Part shown: one piece after another, positions 25,746 to 40,741 of the stretch
Layout: every line of letters begins with the position of its first letter
Numbering within the stretch: position 1 is the first letter of the stretch
From: Theodoxus fluviatilis
Lineage: Eukaryota > Mollusca > Gastropoda > Cycloneritida > Neritidae
Assembly (NCBI GenBank): GCA_034096865.1
Contig: JAWQFJ010017343.1
Location: forward strand, 77,001-141,000
Direction: 5' to 3'
Length of the DNA stretch: 64,000 bases
Position numbers and translations under genes: made by a program
The notes under the pieces: generated by a model
Databases searched by the model: none
Told to the model about the DNA's origin: nothing
The model's input: the letters and a program-made list of their open reading frames with translations, nothing else

Positions 25746-28700
25746 GCTCACATGCACACGTGTGCATGCACGCAAACACACACATTCAAAGTTTCATCCT
25801 CCAGTAGGTTGGGGTAAAAATAGACCCACTATATCTCCACGTGCAACTCGTAAAAGGCAAATGACTGGGGAGAAAGACTCCTGTCTCACTCACATTTAAA
25901 CCAACACTAATTACATTCGTACTTAATGGTCTTAAATAGCCTGTTCTGTCTCACTCACATTTAAACCAACACTAATTACATTCGTACTTAATGGTCTTAA
26001 ATAGCCTGTTCTGTCTCACTCACATTTAAACCAACACTAATTACATTCGTACTTAATGGTCTTAAATAGCCTGTTGTGGATAAGCCTTAGAGCCTCACCC
26101 ATCCATTCAGCAACCTGAACTGACACACAACAAAGTGTCCCTCACATCTTCTTCCCCTCCCTCCCTCCCTCCCTCCCTCCCTCCCTCCCTCCCTCCCTCT
26201 CTCTCTCCCGCCCTCCCTCCCTCCCTCCCTCCCTCCCTCCCTCCCTCCCTCCCTCCCTCCCTCCCTCCCTCCCTCCCTCCCTCCCTCCCTCCCTCCCTCC
26301 CTCCCCCCCCCCCTCCCGAATTCCTGACTGTAAAAGCAAACAGCACATCCCTGGTCAGTCTTCATACCTTGGCTTCTGCCAGATTCTCACACACACTCTC
26401 CAGTAGGCTGGAGTAATCTCCCCTGGTCAATTTGATGATCATAGGTTTCATTGCTTCCTTCCCTTGAAACTTGTGAATGCCAAGGGGACACTCCATGCCT
26501 GGTACTTCACCATCTGCCAACAAAGCATGGACACAAATTCATAGTTGACAACTTTGATCAGTGAGTATGAGTACATTTTACAAAAAGTTCATGCACACAC
26601 ACAAACACACACACACATGCATACACACCATGGCACCACCCTCTCAACCACTACTGATGCTACCATCACCAATCCAAGACATTTTCAAAATAAAATTATC
26701 AAAGCCTACTTATTCCAGAAAGAACTAGTTTGAAACAGGAAAATAAGCAGTTTCTGTGTACATCCCCCTCTAAAATTACCATGGTTTGGTGAAAGGACTG
26801 TGAAGGAGTTGGAAAAACACTATTCTTTAAAAACGCCAGTTTTGTTTACTGTGATGAAGAAAAAGAACACTATTCTCTATTTTAAAAACTTGCGTTTTTG
26901 AAAGGACTGCGAAGGAGTTAAAGAACACTATTCTCTAAAAACACCACAGTTTAGTGAAAAGACTGTGATGAAGTTAAAGAACACTATTCTCTAAAAACAC
27001 CACAGTTTAGTGAAAAGACTGTGATGAAGTTAAAGAACACTATTTTCTAAAAACACCACAGTTTAGTGAAAAGACTGTGATGAAGTTAAAGAACACTATT
27101 TTCTAAAAACACCACAGTTTAGTGAAAAGACTGTGATGAAGTTAAAGAATACTATTCTCTAAAAACACCACGGTTTAGTGAAAAGACTGTGATGAAGTTC
27201 AAGAACACTATTCTCTAAAAACACCATGGTTTAGTGAAAGGACTGCAAAGGAGTTAAAGAACACTATTCTCAAAAAACACCACGGTTTAGTGAAAGGACT
27301 GCGAAGGAGTTAAAGAACACTATTCTCTAAAAATACCACAGTTTAGTGAAAGAATTGTAATGAGGTTAAAGCATATCAAGCATGCACATACACATAACTG
27401 CCATTTCCACATACCAGGTATATGTCAGCATGGCAAGACTAACACAAACCAGACTGGTCTTTTTCAATGCATGGCAACAACTGCTCTTTTTCAATGCAGG
27501 GCAGCAACTGCTCTTTTTCAATACATGGCAACGACAACAAGGAAACATCTGATAATCTGACATTCAATGACACTTGTCTGATCCAAGCAGTCATATGACT
27601 TCATAGCAGTAGAAGTTGTCTCCCCTTCACTACAGGTTTCTTACTACAGTACAACCCACCTGCTGCTGGGTGGTGGGGCTATGGGGCTGCCCTGAAACAC
27701 CTCAATCTTTCCCTCAACACTCCGTGATCACTACAGGAAAGGCCAAACTGTTGTTGCTGAAGAGGATATCAACACCACTGTCTGTAGAGACACGTAATTA
27801 CATGGTTTCAAATATTGGCAGGCATCCCACATTGACATCAAACAGCCAACTCTTGTAGACATCCCACCCACACATGAACATCATCAGTCTAGCCCTGTAG
27901 ACATGCCACCCACACATGAACATAATCAGACTAGCCCTGTAGACATCCCACCCACACATGAACATAATCAGTCTAGCCCTGTAGACATCCCACCCACACA
28001 TGAACATAATCAGTCTAGCCCTGTAGACATCCCACCCACACATGAACATAATCAGTCTAGTTCTGTAGACATCCCACCCACACATGAACATAATCAGTCT
28101 AGCCCTGTAGACATGCCACCCACACATGAACATAATCAGTCTAGTTCTGTAGACATCCCACCCACACATGAACATAATCAGTCTAGCCCTGTAGACATCC
28201 CACCCACACATGAACATAATCAGTCTAGCCCTGTAGACATCCCACCCACACATGAACATAATCAGTCTAGCCCTGTAGACATCCCACCCACACATGAACA
28301 TAATCAATCTAGCCCTGAAGACATCCCACCCACACATGAACATAATCAGTCTAGTTCTGTAGACATCCCACCCACACATGAACACAATCAGTCTAGCCCT
28401 GTAGACATGCCACCCACACATGAACATAATCAATCTAGCCCTGAAGACATGCCACCCACACATGAACATAATCAGTCTAGTTCTGTAGTCATCCCACCCA
28501 CACATGAACATAATCAGTCTAGCTCTGTAGACATGCCACCCACATATGAACATAATCAGTCTAGCCCTGTAGACATCCCACCCACACATGAACATAATCA
28601 GTCTAGCCCTGTAGACATCCCACCCACACATGAACATTATCAGTCTAGTTCTGTAGACATCCCACCCACACATGAACATAATTAGTCTAGTTCTGTAGAC

Positions 28701-30672
28701 ATCCCACCCACACATGAACATTATCAGTCTAGTTCTGTAGGCATCCCACCCACACATGAACATTATCAGTCTAGCCCTGTAGACATGCCACCCACATATG
28801 AACATAATCAGTCTAGTCCTGTAGACATCCCACCCACATACGAACATAATCAGTCTAGTTCTGTAGACATCCCACCCACACATGAACATTATCAGTCTAG
28901 TTCTGTAGACATCCCACCCACACATGAACATAATCAGTCTAGTCCGTTAGACATCCCACCCACACATGAACATAATCAGTCTAGTCTGTTAGACATCCCA
29001 CCCACACATGAACATTATCAGTCTAGCCCTGTAGACATCCCACCCAACGCTCAAGCTGCTGTTTCTACTGCATCCTAAACTCCTTTTCTGCACAGTAAGT
29101 GAGCAACATGATCACATGATAAGGAATCACAAATGACACTACAAACTACTATCTTGATGTGGGCAACAAAGTAATGGGTGAAGATCAGCATCTTCCCCAT
29201 TATGCTAATAACAGACTCTAAAGAAGCAAACACAAGCATGATGATGGCTCTTTCTGATTACTTAAAAAAAAGAAGCTCATCACTGCAACCAGTACTCTTT
29301 CTATTCTAGATTGTGATCAATGAGAACAGGATTGTATAAAGCACAAATCACTAAATTATCCAATCACACGTTTACTCACTAGCATGATTTCTTTGGGTGA
29401 GTATTTAGTTAGTTTCCAAATTCCAGTGTGCATGTAATTTCTATCTGGTTAGTTTTTGTAAGCCAGAAAACCTGACGATAAAACTAGCAGTGTAAAACAA
29501 AATTGAATGAAAAGTGCTAGAATAAATCAACAACAACAAAGTCAAAGAAAAATGAAGCCTAAGGATGAAATCATGACGAGAACACCTTTGAAGCAAAAGT
29601 TCATTTCCTACCAGATGTCTCAGCAGACGCCAGCCTCACTTCATACACGGGTGACTTGCTGCTGGGGTCCTCAGTCTTAAACACTCGGGTGTTGTAGGGA
29701 CTGATATCCTGCAAGCCAGGGGGAATGAGGGGGTGTTTATAAGCTTTGCTGGCAGTGGAGCAGGTGTTGAGCACACTGTTGCACATAGATAATGGTGACT
29801 ATGATGTAGCCAACTGACACAACCCAACTCTAACATTAAGGAAAGTACAGAAGACAACACAACAAGAAAAGTATATCTCAGAGAGAGAGAGAGGGGGGGA
29901 GGGGGGGATGGATGGACGGAAGACAACATGACAAGAAAAATATATCTCAGAGAGAGAGAAAGAGAGAGGGAGCGGGGGAGGGGGGGAGGAGGGGACAGAC
30001 GGATGGACGGAGTTGGGGAGGAGGATGAAATGAGGAAAGATAATTTAAAATGGACAGACATACAAGCATGTGAACAAATACATGGACCAATATACCAATC
30101 AATTTAAATTTTAAGTAATGGATGACACATTAGGTAACTATATGAATACAACCAACACAGTGAGGAGGGGATGGAGAAGGGGACATTTGTCCTCTAAGAT
30201 GAAACAAATTCATCGCTAAGTAAAACAACCATATTGTTCAGGATGCTATCACGCAATGGGCCTACAAAAGGCAGTCAACCCTTTGAGTAAACACATGTAA
30301 ACTTACATTATTGAATCCAAACTTTCATGACAATATGAAAATGCTTCAAACTGTATCTAACCTTCTCCACAAGAAATTCCACAGACAACTCAGCATCTGT
30401 TTCTGTGCAGTTGGATGAGACATATGTTGTGATTCCCTATGGGGAAGAAAAAAAGCAACATAAAATCAAAAGATTACATGGGGGGGAAAAGGGCATCATA
30501 AGGATTTTTACAATGGAAGACTGAAACCATAACAAGAACAGTGGGTGTATTTCTCTGATTGTCATCATAAAAATCAGTAACACAGCATGGTAAGCAGATA
30601 TGAATGAAAGGAGAGAAACACAAATGTAAACAGGTGATACTTCAAACTGGAAGATGCTGATGCTGATGAAAA

Positions 30673-30704
<32 letters not shown>

Positions 30705-30713
30705 ATGACGACA

Positions 30714-30774
<61 letters not shown>

Positions 30775-33700
30775 GGATGATGATGACGATGATGATGATG
30801 ATGATGAAGAAGTTTAACAGCCTAGCAGCCATTTCAGGCTCTGTAATGCCCCTAACCACAAAAGTTACTGGAGCAATTCAAGTCATAATTTCTCTAGTCA
30901 TTTTCCTCTCACAAATCAAGAAGGAGAAATGGTGGGTCTGTCCTTACCCCCAACCCACAGGGGTCTGTCCTTACCCCCAACCCACAGGGGTCTGTCCTTA
31001 CCCCCAACCCACAGGGTGTCTGTCCTCACCCCCAACCCACAGGGTGTCTGTCCTTACCCCCAACCCACAGGGTGTCTGTCCTCACCCCCAACCCACAGGG
31101 GTCTGTCCTTACCCCCAACCCACAGGGGTCTGTCCTTACCCCCAACCCACAGGGGTCTGTCCTTACCCCCAACCCACAGGGGTCTGTCCTTACCCCAACC
31201 CACAGGGGTCTGTCCTTACCCCCAACCCACAGGGTGTCTGTCCTCACCCCCAACCCACAGGGTGTCTGTCCTTACCCCCAACCCACAGGGGTCTGTCCTT
31301 ACCCCCAACCCACAGGGGTCTGTCCTTACCCCCAACCCACAGGGTGTCTGTCCTCACCCCCAACCCACAGGGTGTCTGTCCTTACCCCCAACCCACAGGG
31401 TGTCTGTCCTCACCCCCAACCCACAGGGGTCTGTCCTTACCCCCAACCCACAGGGGTCTGTCTTTACCCCCAACCCACAGGGCGATCTAACTAGGAAATA
31501 GAGGGTAAAAAAAGATGCACATTGCCAGTAAGCCAAATCAATGTCCCCTCTAAATCACACATATCATGGACTTGAATTTGTTCCAGTAAAAATCAACACA
31601 GACTGAAGAACACAGCCAAGTCCAGAGGGCTGGAGCAGACTCAGCACTGAATAATTCCATCAATAAATGCAAGGAGGGATACATTTCTTTGTTTGTGTAG
31701 ATGTGTGTGTGTGCATGCATGCATGTGTATGTGTCGGTGTGTGTGTGTGTGTGTGCATGTGCATGAATGCACCTGATCAAGTGTGTGTAAGTGTGTGAGC
31801 ATAGGAGTCAAACATTGAGAAAATCGGCATTTGCCTCTCCTTGATAACAAGACATGCAAAAATTGCACATTGCATTGGTCGTTGATGTGGACGTGCCTTA
31901 GTTTGCCTCGCAGCCACAGGTTCAACCCATGTGAGGTTATACTGCTATATGGTATATCATTCTTCAGCATTGTTGACATCTTTATCAAAATCAACAGACC
32001 CACCATGCATGCGTGCACCTGCCTGAGGTGGGTGGGGGAAAGATGATGAGAAAAGAGGGTGGGGTAGATCAGAACACACAGACAAGAACAAGCACAACAT
32101 TACTCCTACCAAGAGCACTACAAGCAGGGGGACAGAATGCAGACTGCTGGGGGCCAAGCCCTACCTTGGGGGGAAACTCCAGTTCTCTCTCATGCTCCTC
32201 CAGGGAGAAGATTCGAACCAGGACTGAGTCCAGGAGAGATTTGATGCCAGCAGGATCAGCCGCAGCAGCTGTGCTCTTCATCACTAAAGCCTCAAACTTT
32301 TCCTGCAAGTCGAGGTCAGCAAGAGAAGGGTGACGAATGACGTCTGGCGATGCGAAGTTGCAGGGGCAAGCTTTCCAAGAATTAACTCCTTCTTCAGGTC
32401 TAGTGCAAGTTGCAAAGCATGCAACCAGTCAGACCACTGCAATTAACCCTCACCCTGGAAGTGGTGACACATTCTCCCAGGTCGTGATTGGGCAAAGGTA
32501 GTCACAGCGTATGCTGCGAGGGATGAGGGGGGAAGGTAATGAAATGCGATTTCTAAAAATTACCCCCAAAATCTACATTAATATTTCCCCGATACAATGA
32601 CATGGATTTGTTCTATCTTTAATTGTGAATACTTCTGATATAGGTTTTGCTATATTTTGTTGAAATGTTTGAAGGGCATGTGCAGGAGAATAGGGTGAGG
32701 TAAGTGTCTTGTCCTTGAAATGTAGCTTTCTTTTTTTTTGTACCATTGACAGACCAAACAGTCCCAACTGTAACACCAAAGTAAGGGTGTTATAACTGCA
32801 GTATTTACTCCCTGCCTAACTAGCCTCCAGTGCACAACACAACACAGGAACAGTAGGCCTACTAAAGTTGCAATTATAGACAAGAGGTTCTAAAGACTTA
32901 ACTATAAGATCCTGTACCGCCCACCCTGCTCAATCCTGTACCGCCCATAGCCGCCCACCCCATGTGGCTGTTACTTGACTGATATGATTTTTCTCTACAA
33001 ATTGCATAATCCTTACAGGACTGGGGAATGAAACACGTGAATGACTTACAGGACCTTAAGGGTTAAAAAGCATACAGCTACATTTTGTCTAGTTGTTTAG
33101 CCTCTCTGTATAAAAGTTTCATATCCTTAGGAGGAATCTTTAGTCAAGCCTCATTAAGGAAAACAAAATGTTTGTGGTTAGGGTAACCTGACAGACCCTA
33201 TTTGTTTCGGCCAACCCTAACCAAAAAGGAAATTGAAGATAAACAACGAACTGCATTCGTCCCATCTTCCCTGCCCTATGAGCACTCAGGGAATCCACTA
33301 TTTAAGTTTCATAAAAGCATTTTCAGTGAAAGAAAGTTTGGTTTACGTTCAATTTTGCCTCTTTTACTTAAATTTTTAAAAAGTTCAGGCTGACCTAGCA
33401 ACCCTAATTTTTTGGGCCACATTACCTCAACCATAATATTTTGTGTGTGTGAGGTTTTCCCAGAAATCAGTTGATAAATGTGATCAATGGTCATCCTGAC
33501 CTCACATAATGGTGTCGGAGAAAGCAAGTCTTGCACTTCTGATGCCAACATGAGGCATGAAATATGACTACAGCCAAAAAGATCACTGCATGCTTGACTC
33601 GCAATGCAGACAGGAGGCCTTCAACCTTCAAGGAGCCAACATGACCTCATTTCAAAATCCCGGGAGAGTTGGAGAGGATGTTCAGTTATTACTAGTGGTG

Positions 33701-36700
33701 GTAAACAATGAGCAAGCATACTGGGGAAAAAAACCCAACAAAACTTGTCAAACGTGAACTTGCAATACCACAATTGAAGCCTGAGCAAATTTTATGTGAA
33801 TAAATAAAATGCAATCTGAAACAGCAAACCCGAGAACGAAACTGACTTTGGGCAGGCTGGGCACAAACTTGATGTCACCATAGGCCTTGTAGTTCCCCAT
33901 GTTGGAGTAGACACCAGCAGCATAAATAATCAGGGCCTGAAAGACCAGACAACAGACCAGGCTTACTTAAACCACAGTACACAGCATAGATTTATGATCT
34001 ACAGACAAAAATAATGCACCACAGTAGCAAAAGCTCTCTAAACCATACAGCAGCATTACATTCTGCATTGCCATCTTTAAAAAGTGTGCTTTACAAAGTA
34101 ACATACTAAGCCTTCCACAGCTACAGTTGAATGGCTAGTTGTGTGCAGGCAATATGAAATCCAATCAATTACCTGCACAGGGATATTACTTTTTTACACT
34201 TTAAAAATTGACAGATCTATTTAATATTTGCACACTAGTGTTATCAATTTGCCTACTTTAAATTGAACACTCCATATCAGAAAAACTTTTCATGTAAACA
34301 AGGTTTTTTTAGAAGTGTGACCGTGTGAAGTGAAGCCCAAAGTTTTTACATGGACTCCCCCCCCCCCCCTCCCCCAAGACATTGCATGGTTTCCCTCTCT
34401 CCTCCCTCTATCATGTATCCTGCGTCTCAGACGCCCATGTTATATATGTTGTAAGACCAGCCTACTATGTAGCTTATTAGTCCAGGAGGGTCGCAGAGCG
34501 GCCTTTCCTTGTCATTTGTTAATTGAACTTGACATGTGACCACGGACAGTTCCCTCCTGTCGTTCTCCCACGCTATGCCTAAATTGTTAGATACAAGAGA
34601 CAAATTTGATGCTTTCTCTAAATTAAGACATCTGATTGCAATGGTGCAATATTCATTCGGTTGACTTTGTTATGCCTATCGAGGCAACACTTGGTGTGAA
34701 TAATTTCAAGTAAATATGAGGCAGCAATGAGCCTTTTTCTATCAATAGGAAAACACAACCCAGAGACAGGCTGAGATCACCACCACCAGATCCCAAGCTG
34801 GCTCCAGTGAGGTCCGCACATTTCTTTGATAAGGAGGGACTGTTGGCAGGTGGAGAGGACCCCATCCCGATCTGTGGGAGAGACCACTGCCACCATGGTC
34901 TTGGGTTGGTCCAGGCCATTATCATCAGGCCTCAGACCAGCCAGGAGCTCCTATACCCATGGGTAACAATAAAGTTGTGGAAAGCAGCAGCGATTTTGTC
35001 TCATGCCTGGGCCCTTGTACCATCAAACCTTGCCTGCAACCCCATCACAAATGGCGCTGTGGAGCAGGGTGAGACAACGTGCTCTTTCCAGAACTTTTCT
35101 GAATACCATCGGAGCCTGACGCTTTCCACAGAGGAAAAGACTAACAAGAAGGGCAAAGCCCATACGACTCACATGCTTGACCTTGACCTTTATATGAACT
35201 TGACCTTCAGGTGACCTTCAAGGTCAAGGTCAAACAACTAAACCTACCAATGACATCATACACTAAGAAATGCTTTACACATTTTCCCTACCAAAATACA
35301 TGTGACCTTGACCCAAGGTCAAGGTCATCCAAGGTCATGCAACACAAAGCTGTTAATTCAAGACATAGGAAGCACAATGGTGCTTATTGGCACTTTCTAC
35401 CATGAGATATAGTCACTTTTAGTGGTTCACTACCCCATTTTGGTCACATTTCATAAGGGTCAAAGTGACCTTGACCTTGATGATATGTGACCAAATGTGT
35501 CTCATGATGAAAGTATAACATGTGCCCCACATAATTATTAAGTTTGAAACAGTTATCTTCCATAGTTAAGGGTCAAGGTCACTTCAAAATATGTATACAA
35601 TCCAACTTTGAAGAGCTCCTGTGACCTTGACCTTGAAGCAAGGTCAACCAAACTGGTATCAAAAGATAGGGCTTGCTTTGACCTATATACCACTTGTAGC
35701 TAAGGTCGCCATTCTCAATAACGTGGGAGAAAATTGGGAAAATGTGAAAAATGACTGTTTTTGAGACCACATTTATGGCTCCTGTGACCTTGACCTTGAA
35801 GCAAGGTCAAGTCATTATGTATGTTTTTTGAGGCCTTGTCATCATACACCATCATGCCACATTTGGTGTTGATAGACTTAATAGTCTCTGAGAAAAATCC
35901 AATGTTTAAGTTTTTTACGGACGGACGGACGGACGGACACGGCTGAGTACATAGACTCACTTTTGCTTCGCATGTGAGTCAAAAACTACCGCCTCCATTT
36001 CGCCATCAGACGCCTCCAGCTGGAAGTATCCGCCATCTCTGCCACTTTCGAGACTTGGCCTCAACCTCCGCTTCACCGACAGGAAAATGGTCAGTGCCAC
36101 GCTGCAGTGCACCACCTCCTCAGTAGCCTGCCACTCGCCGTTTGATTCCTTGTCATCACCTGAGCATCCCTGCCACAACATCATCCTGAAGTAGAGCCAC
36201 AACATGCAGCTGTCTCTCCAGGGGGCACCCATCCAACCTGCCTTTGATGAGACTGGAACCACCCAGCCAAGCCCCTCATCACCCGAAGATAGCAGACGCC
36301 TTCATTGGAATGCTAAAACAACGGCTGGCATTCCACACGCCTGCCTCCAGGACTCATTCCCGTCATGAACATTTCGGTATTGTGTGACTGCCGTCTTCGT
36401 TTGCGTTTTTGTGTGTGTGTGTGTGCTGAGAGACAACGAACAGTTTTGTGAAGACACACGGATGTGATTCCCTTCATTGGAATGAACACTCCAATGTAAT
36501 GAAGAAAAAAAACGGAAAAAGGTATATACAGTGTAATACAATTTTTCTGTTGAAGTTGCTTTAGAAGTAATATACTTATCACTTGATATATTCAGTATAT
36601 CATATTTGTAATGAAATGTTACCATCGTAGTGTGAAAATTGGTTCATATGTTGATTGTAAGTGGTCATTCTGACTGTACAGTTTCATTGTTGTGCGTGTC

Positions 36701-39700
36701 AAATACCACCCAAGGTCTCGTTCGTGGGATGTAACCACCTGTCTTGTTCCAATGCATCCCGGACTAATGTCTTTGTCTGCTGCTGTTATGGTTTGCAATG
36801 GCAGAACGTCCATTGCGGTGGCACCGTAATTGGTCTTATTACGGGGGAATTCGTAATGCTGTCAGAGCATTGCGGGGTGTTGCGGTTGAGTGTAGCACCA
36901 CTATTTAGTGTTTAACCTGTGGCTTCATTGCATCTAGTTGAAGGGTTAAGACCGCTTCTAGGTTGTAGGTTGAGAGAGACCCCATCCCGATCTGGGGGAG
37001 AGACCACTGCCACCATGGTCTTGGGTTGGTCCAGGCCATTATCATCAGCAGGCCTCAGACCAGCCAGGAGCTCCTATACCCATGGGTAACAATAAAGTTG
37101 TGGAAAGCAGCAGCGATTTTATCTCATACCTGGGCCCTTGTACCATCAAACCTGGCCTCCAACCCCATCACAGAAGTATGATATCACAAAAGCAAACATA
37201 TCTAAGTAGAGCGATGGCAGAACATTTGAATGATAAAAGGTGTGTTTTTAAATACTGGATCTAGCTATTTACATGACACACTTTATGACAAATGACCACT
37301 GTGTTCATTAACAGGCAATTTAACAGCTTCATCAAGACCGAGATATAATGGTACCAAATCCAGATCAAAATGGTTGCTTGGCAGAAGGAATCGCAATTCA
37401 GCAGAAGCTCAACTGACTTTGTCAACACCTTTCATTAAAAAAAGTATTAAACAATATTGAGATATGTCAATATTATTACCTTGACTTCATCTTTAGTAAA
37501 TCCAATAGATTTAGCGAGGTCTTCAATAACTGCAGGAGTTTGGGCACGGAAGATCTTTTGCAGCAAAAGGAAAATTCCTGGAGACTCAGGAGATGTCTGT
37601 AATAACAAAGATGCACGTCACTCATGAGTCAGACGTCAGGCAATGTCAGTATCAGGTTTTTCTCAGACCACATAGAGTGAGAGGGGTTAGGTATGTCAGT
37701 ATTGAAAATGTGATATATTTTGGAACCTACATGCATTTGTTTATAGCACACCATTGTATTTTTCTGAGTTTTCCATTGGCAGCTGTCAAGCTGATCAGCC
37801 AAGCCGATATACCACATTCAAAATAGCCAATGTGATGACAAGATTGTGTTGCCTTAAAAACACATTGCCTAAACTTTAAAACCCATTTTCATAAAGAGTC
37901 ATACCCGTGGGAATCAGTCTTCAGTAGCTCACAACTTTGTCACTGTGACGGATTCATACTTTTCACCCTCTTTATTGTCTTGATGATTTGAGTGGGTTAT
38001 TTTTTTAAGACTGAAGCATCACACCACTACCACTATGAATTGTGTGTTTATGCATGTTTTAAGTAAGGAATACTTAAGGATATAGAAGCCAGCCAGACCT
38101 CAACTAAATGTAGTTTATTAAGCAACCAGCCATGCCTTTAGAATATTACTGTGTTGGAGTGAACAGTTTTCAAGTTGGGCGCCAAGCTTGTGCTGCTGAG
38201 AGACTTTGAACACAGTGGGACGAAAATGCGCCAATTTTCTCTTCTTTCCCATTGGCCCAGAGTAGTGAACTTTTAAGAGTTTGGGCGGTAGAAAAGTGCT
38301 TAGTCAGCAGGCGCCAAACATCCCCTTCTTCCCATTGGTGAGTCTCTGAGACTCTCAATGGAGACATGGGAGCAGGGGATAAATACAGACAGCAGTCTGC
38401 TAGTGGGACTGGCGTGTGGCGTGTTTGGGGACTGGGTGTTTGCCCCTCTGCTGGGAGCGAGAGAATACAATCATGGTATCAATTAAGGCCAGGCTGACCT
38501 AGGGGAGGACAGGGAATGGTTTCCCTCCCCACCCCCCTTCAACCCACCGCCTCCAGCCCCCCTGGATGGAGGAGATGCGCTGACAAGCTGCAACCGAAGC
38601 GGAGATGACCCTGACCCCGCCACCAGACACGGGACGAGAGGAGAGATGAGGCCAGTTCAACCTCCCCTCTGCAGGCCCACCCCTGCATCAGTCGACACCC
38701 CCTCCACACCCAAGACAACCCCCTTCTGGAGCAGCCACAGGGTCAACTGCCCTGACCCCCTTCAGCAGAGACCACCACAGGGTCACGCTGCCATGACACC
38801 CTTCATCATTCCTCCACAGAACGGACTCAGTGAACTCAGATAAGTTTTACCGTGATATAGAAAAAGGCTGGCTGGCTAAAATTAGGATTGAACAAAGGAG
38901 TTTCATGCATGCAAATTGATTTACCAATCATTATTTTGAATCACTTCCAGAATCATTAAAGTTCCTTCTTAATTATCACCTTGTGTCCTCTTGCGTCATT
39001 GCATGAGTTTGAAAGGAAAATTAACCTGTGCGTTCCTCCTCCACAAGAATTAATCCCCTAGACAAGTGCATGTAGCACCGAGCCTGTGTTTTCCCATAAC
39101 ACAGGAGGAGGCAACGTCACAGTCACTGTTTCTCCTACTTTCAAGTTTTTACATTCTTGGATAGAAAAATGTCTCCCCTTTCTGATCATAAGCAAAGCTC
39201 AGAATTTCTTAAAGTAAACATCCTATTGGTTTTGTGGTGGAAGATCAAATATATTATTGCATTTTCCTTTATTCTACCCATATCATCCACCGCCCTAAAC
39301 TGGTTCACGAGTTACTTGACGGGGAGATCACAAAAGGTGAAGATAGGGGATTCATCATCAAAAGATCTTTCTCTCATTTGTGGAGTGCCCCAGGGATCAA
39401 TCTTGGGACCTCTCCTGTATTCATTTTATACGCAACCCCTGAGTGAGCGCATCGACCAGCACAGCATCCCTCACCATCTATTCACCGACGACACAAAGCA
39501 GATCATGAATCCTTTGCTGTGAACATGTCCACAGTGCAAAACTGCTGTAGTGACATCGAGGAATGGATGTCAGCCCATCACCTCAAACGCAATGAAGACA
39601 AGACTGAAGTGATTCTCATTGGTAGGGAAAATAGAAGGCAAATGATCATAGACACACATATATTAACATAGTGGGGGCAAACATAGCATTTGCCACAAGT

Positions 39701-40653
39701 GCGAAATATCTCGGGGTCATGTTAGATCAAAACTTGTCACCAGAACCCCAAATTCGTAAAAGCATCTCCTCAGGCTACATGCGCCTACACAGCATTTGGA
39801 GTATCAGGGATTGTCTGACTGAAAAGACCGCTGCAGCCCTGGTGGTGACCCTTGTGCTGCCCCATCTTGATTACTGCAATAGTCTGCTGACTGCTGCAAC
39901 CAACGGTCAATTGCAGAGACTTCAGCAACTTCAGAATTCTGCAGCTAGGGTAGTGAAACGACTGCCAAGGTGGGCTCGCATAACCCCTGTGCTCAGTGAC
40001 CTCCATTGGCTTCCAGTTCGCCAACGGGTGGAATTTAAGACCCTCTCCATCATGTTTAAGTGTGAAACTGTTGCAGCCCAACCTACCTCAGAGAACTCCT
40101 TAGACCTCACAACCCCACAAGGAGTCTCCGTTCCTCAAATAAAAGACTCTTGACTGTCCCACAAACAAGGTTACGGAGCTTCGGTGACCACTTTTTCAGT
40201 GTTGTTGGACCGAGACTCTAGAACCAACTTCCTGTGGGTCTGAGGGCTAGTTCATCCTTGGTCGCCTTTAAAACTGGCCTCAAAACTTTTTTATTTCGTC
40301 TTGTCGCGCCATGAGCATGTTTATCGTGATAATGGCGCAGTAAAAAATGAATACATACATACATAAAAAGTTGATTTAAAAAATGGCTAATCACAGGCAC
40401 AGACTAATTCTGGCTGTAGTTTTAATGTTTTCATCACTACCTCACTCCTGCTGCTTACTATGTGATCAAATCTGAACATCGAGAACACAAGAAAGGAGCA
40501 GGGCAGACATCTAGTCAAGACTTGACAAAATACTAACCTTGGGTGCATGTCAGTTGGCATTTCTTCTAAGGCCGCCCCAAAATTAAAGTTTGGTTAAGGT
40601 AACGGCGCGACAACAACAAAATAAAAAGAGTCCGCAGGTCGGCCAGAACTCTT

Positions 40654-40741
<88 letters not shown>

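Noticed and set aside
26087..26416. Gly/Arg/Glu-rich and Pro/Ser-rich ORFs
   Set aside because: (CCCT)n microsatellite read on both strands.
27798..29078. 260-codon plus and 377-codon minus ORFs as genes
   Set aside because: They are the two strands of one 42-bp tandem array in a DPP3 intron. Kept as a finding, not as genes.
30654..31501. 278-codon and 190-codon ORFs (poly-Met, then [13 protein letters not shown] repeats)
   Set aside because: Trinucleotide and 27-bp repeat read-through.
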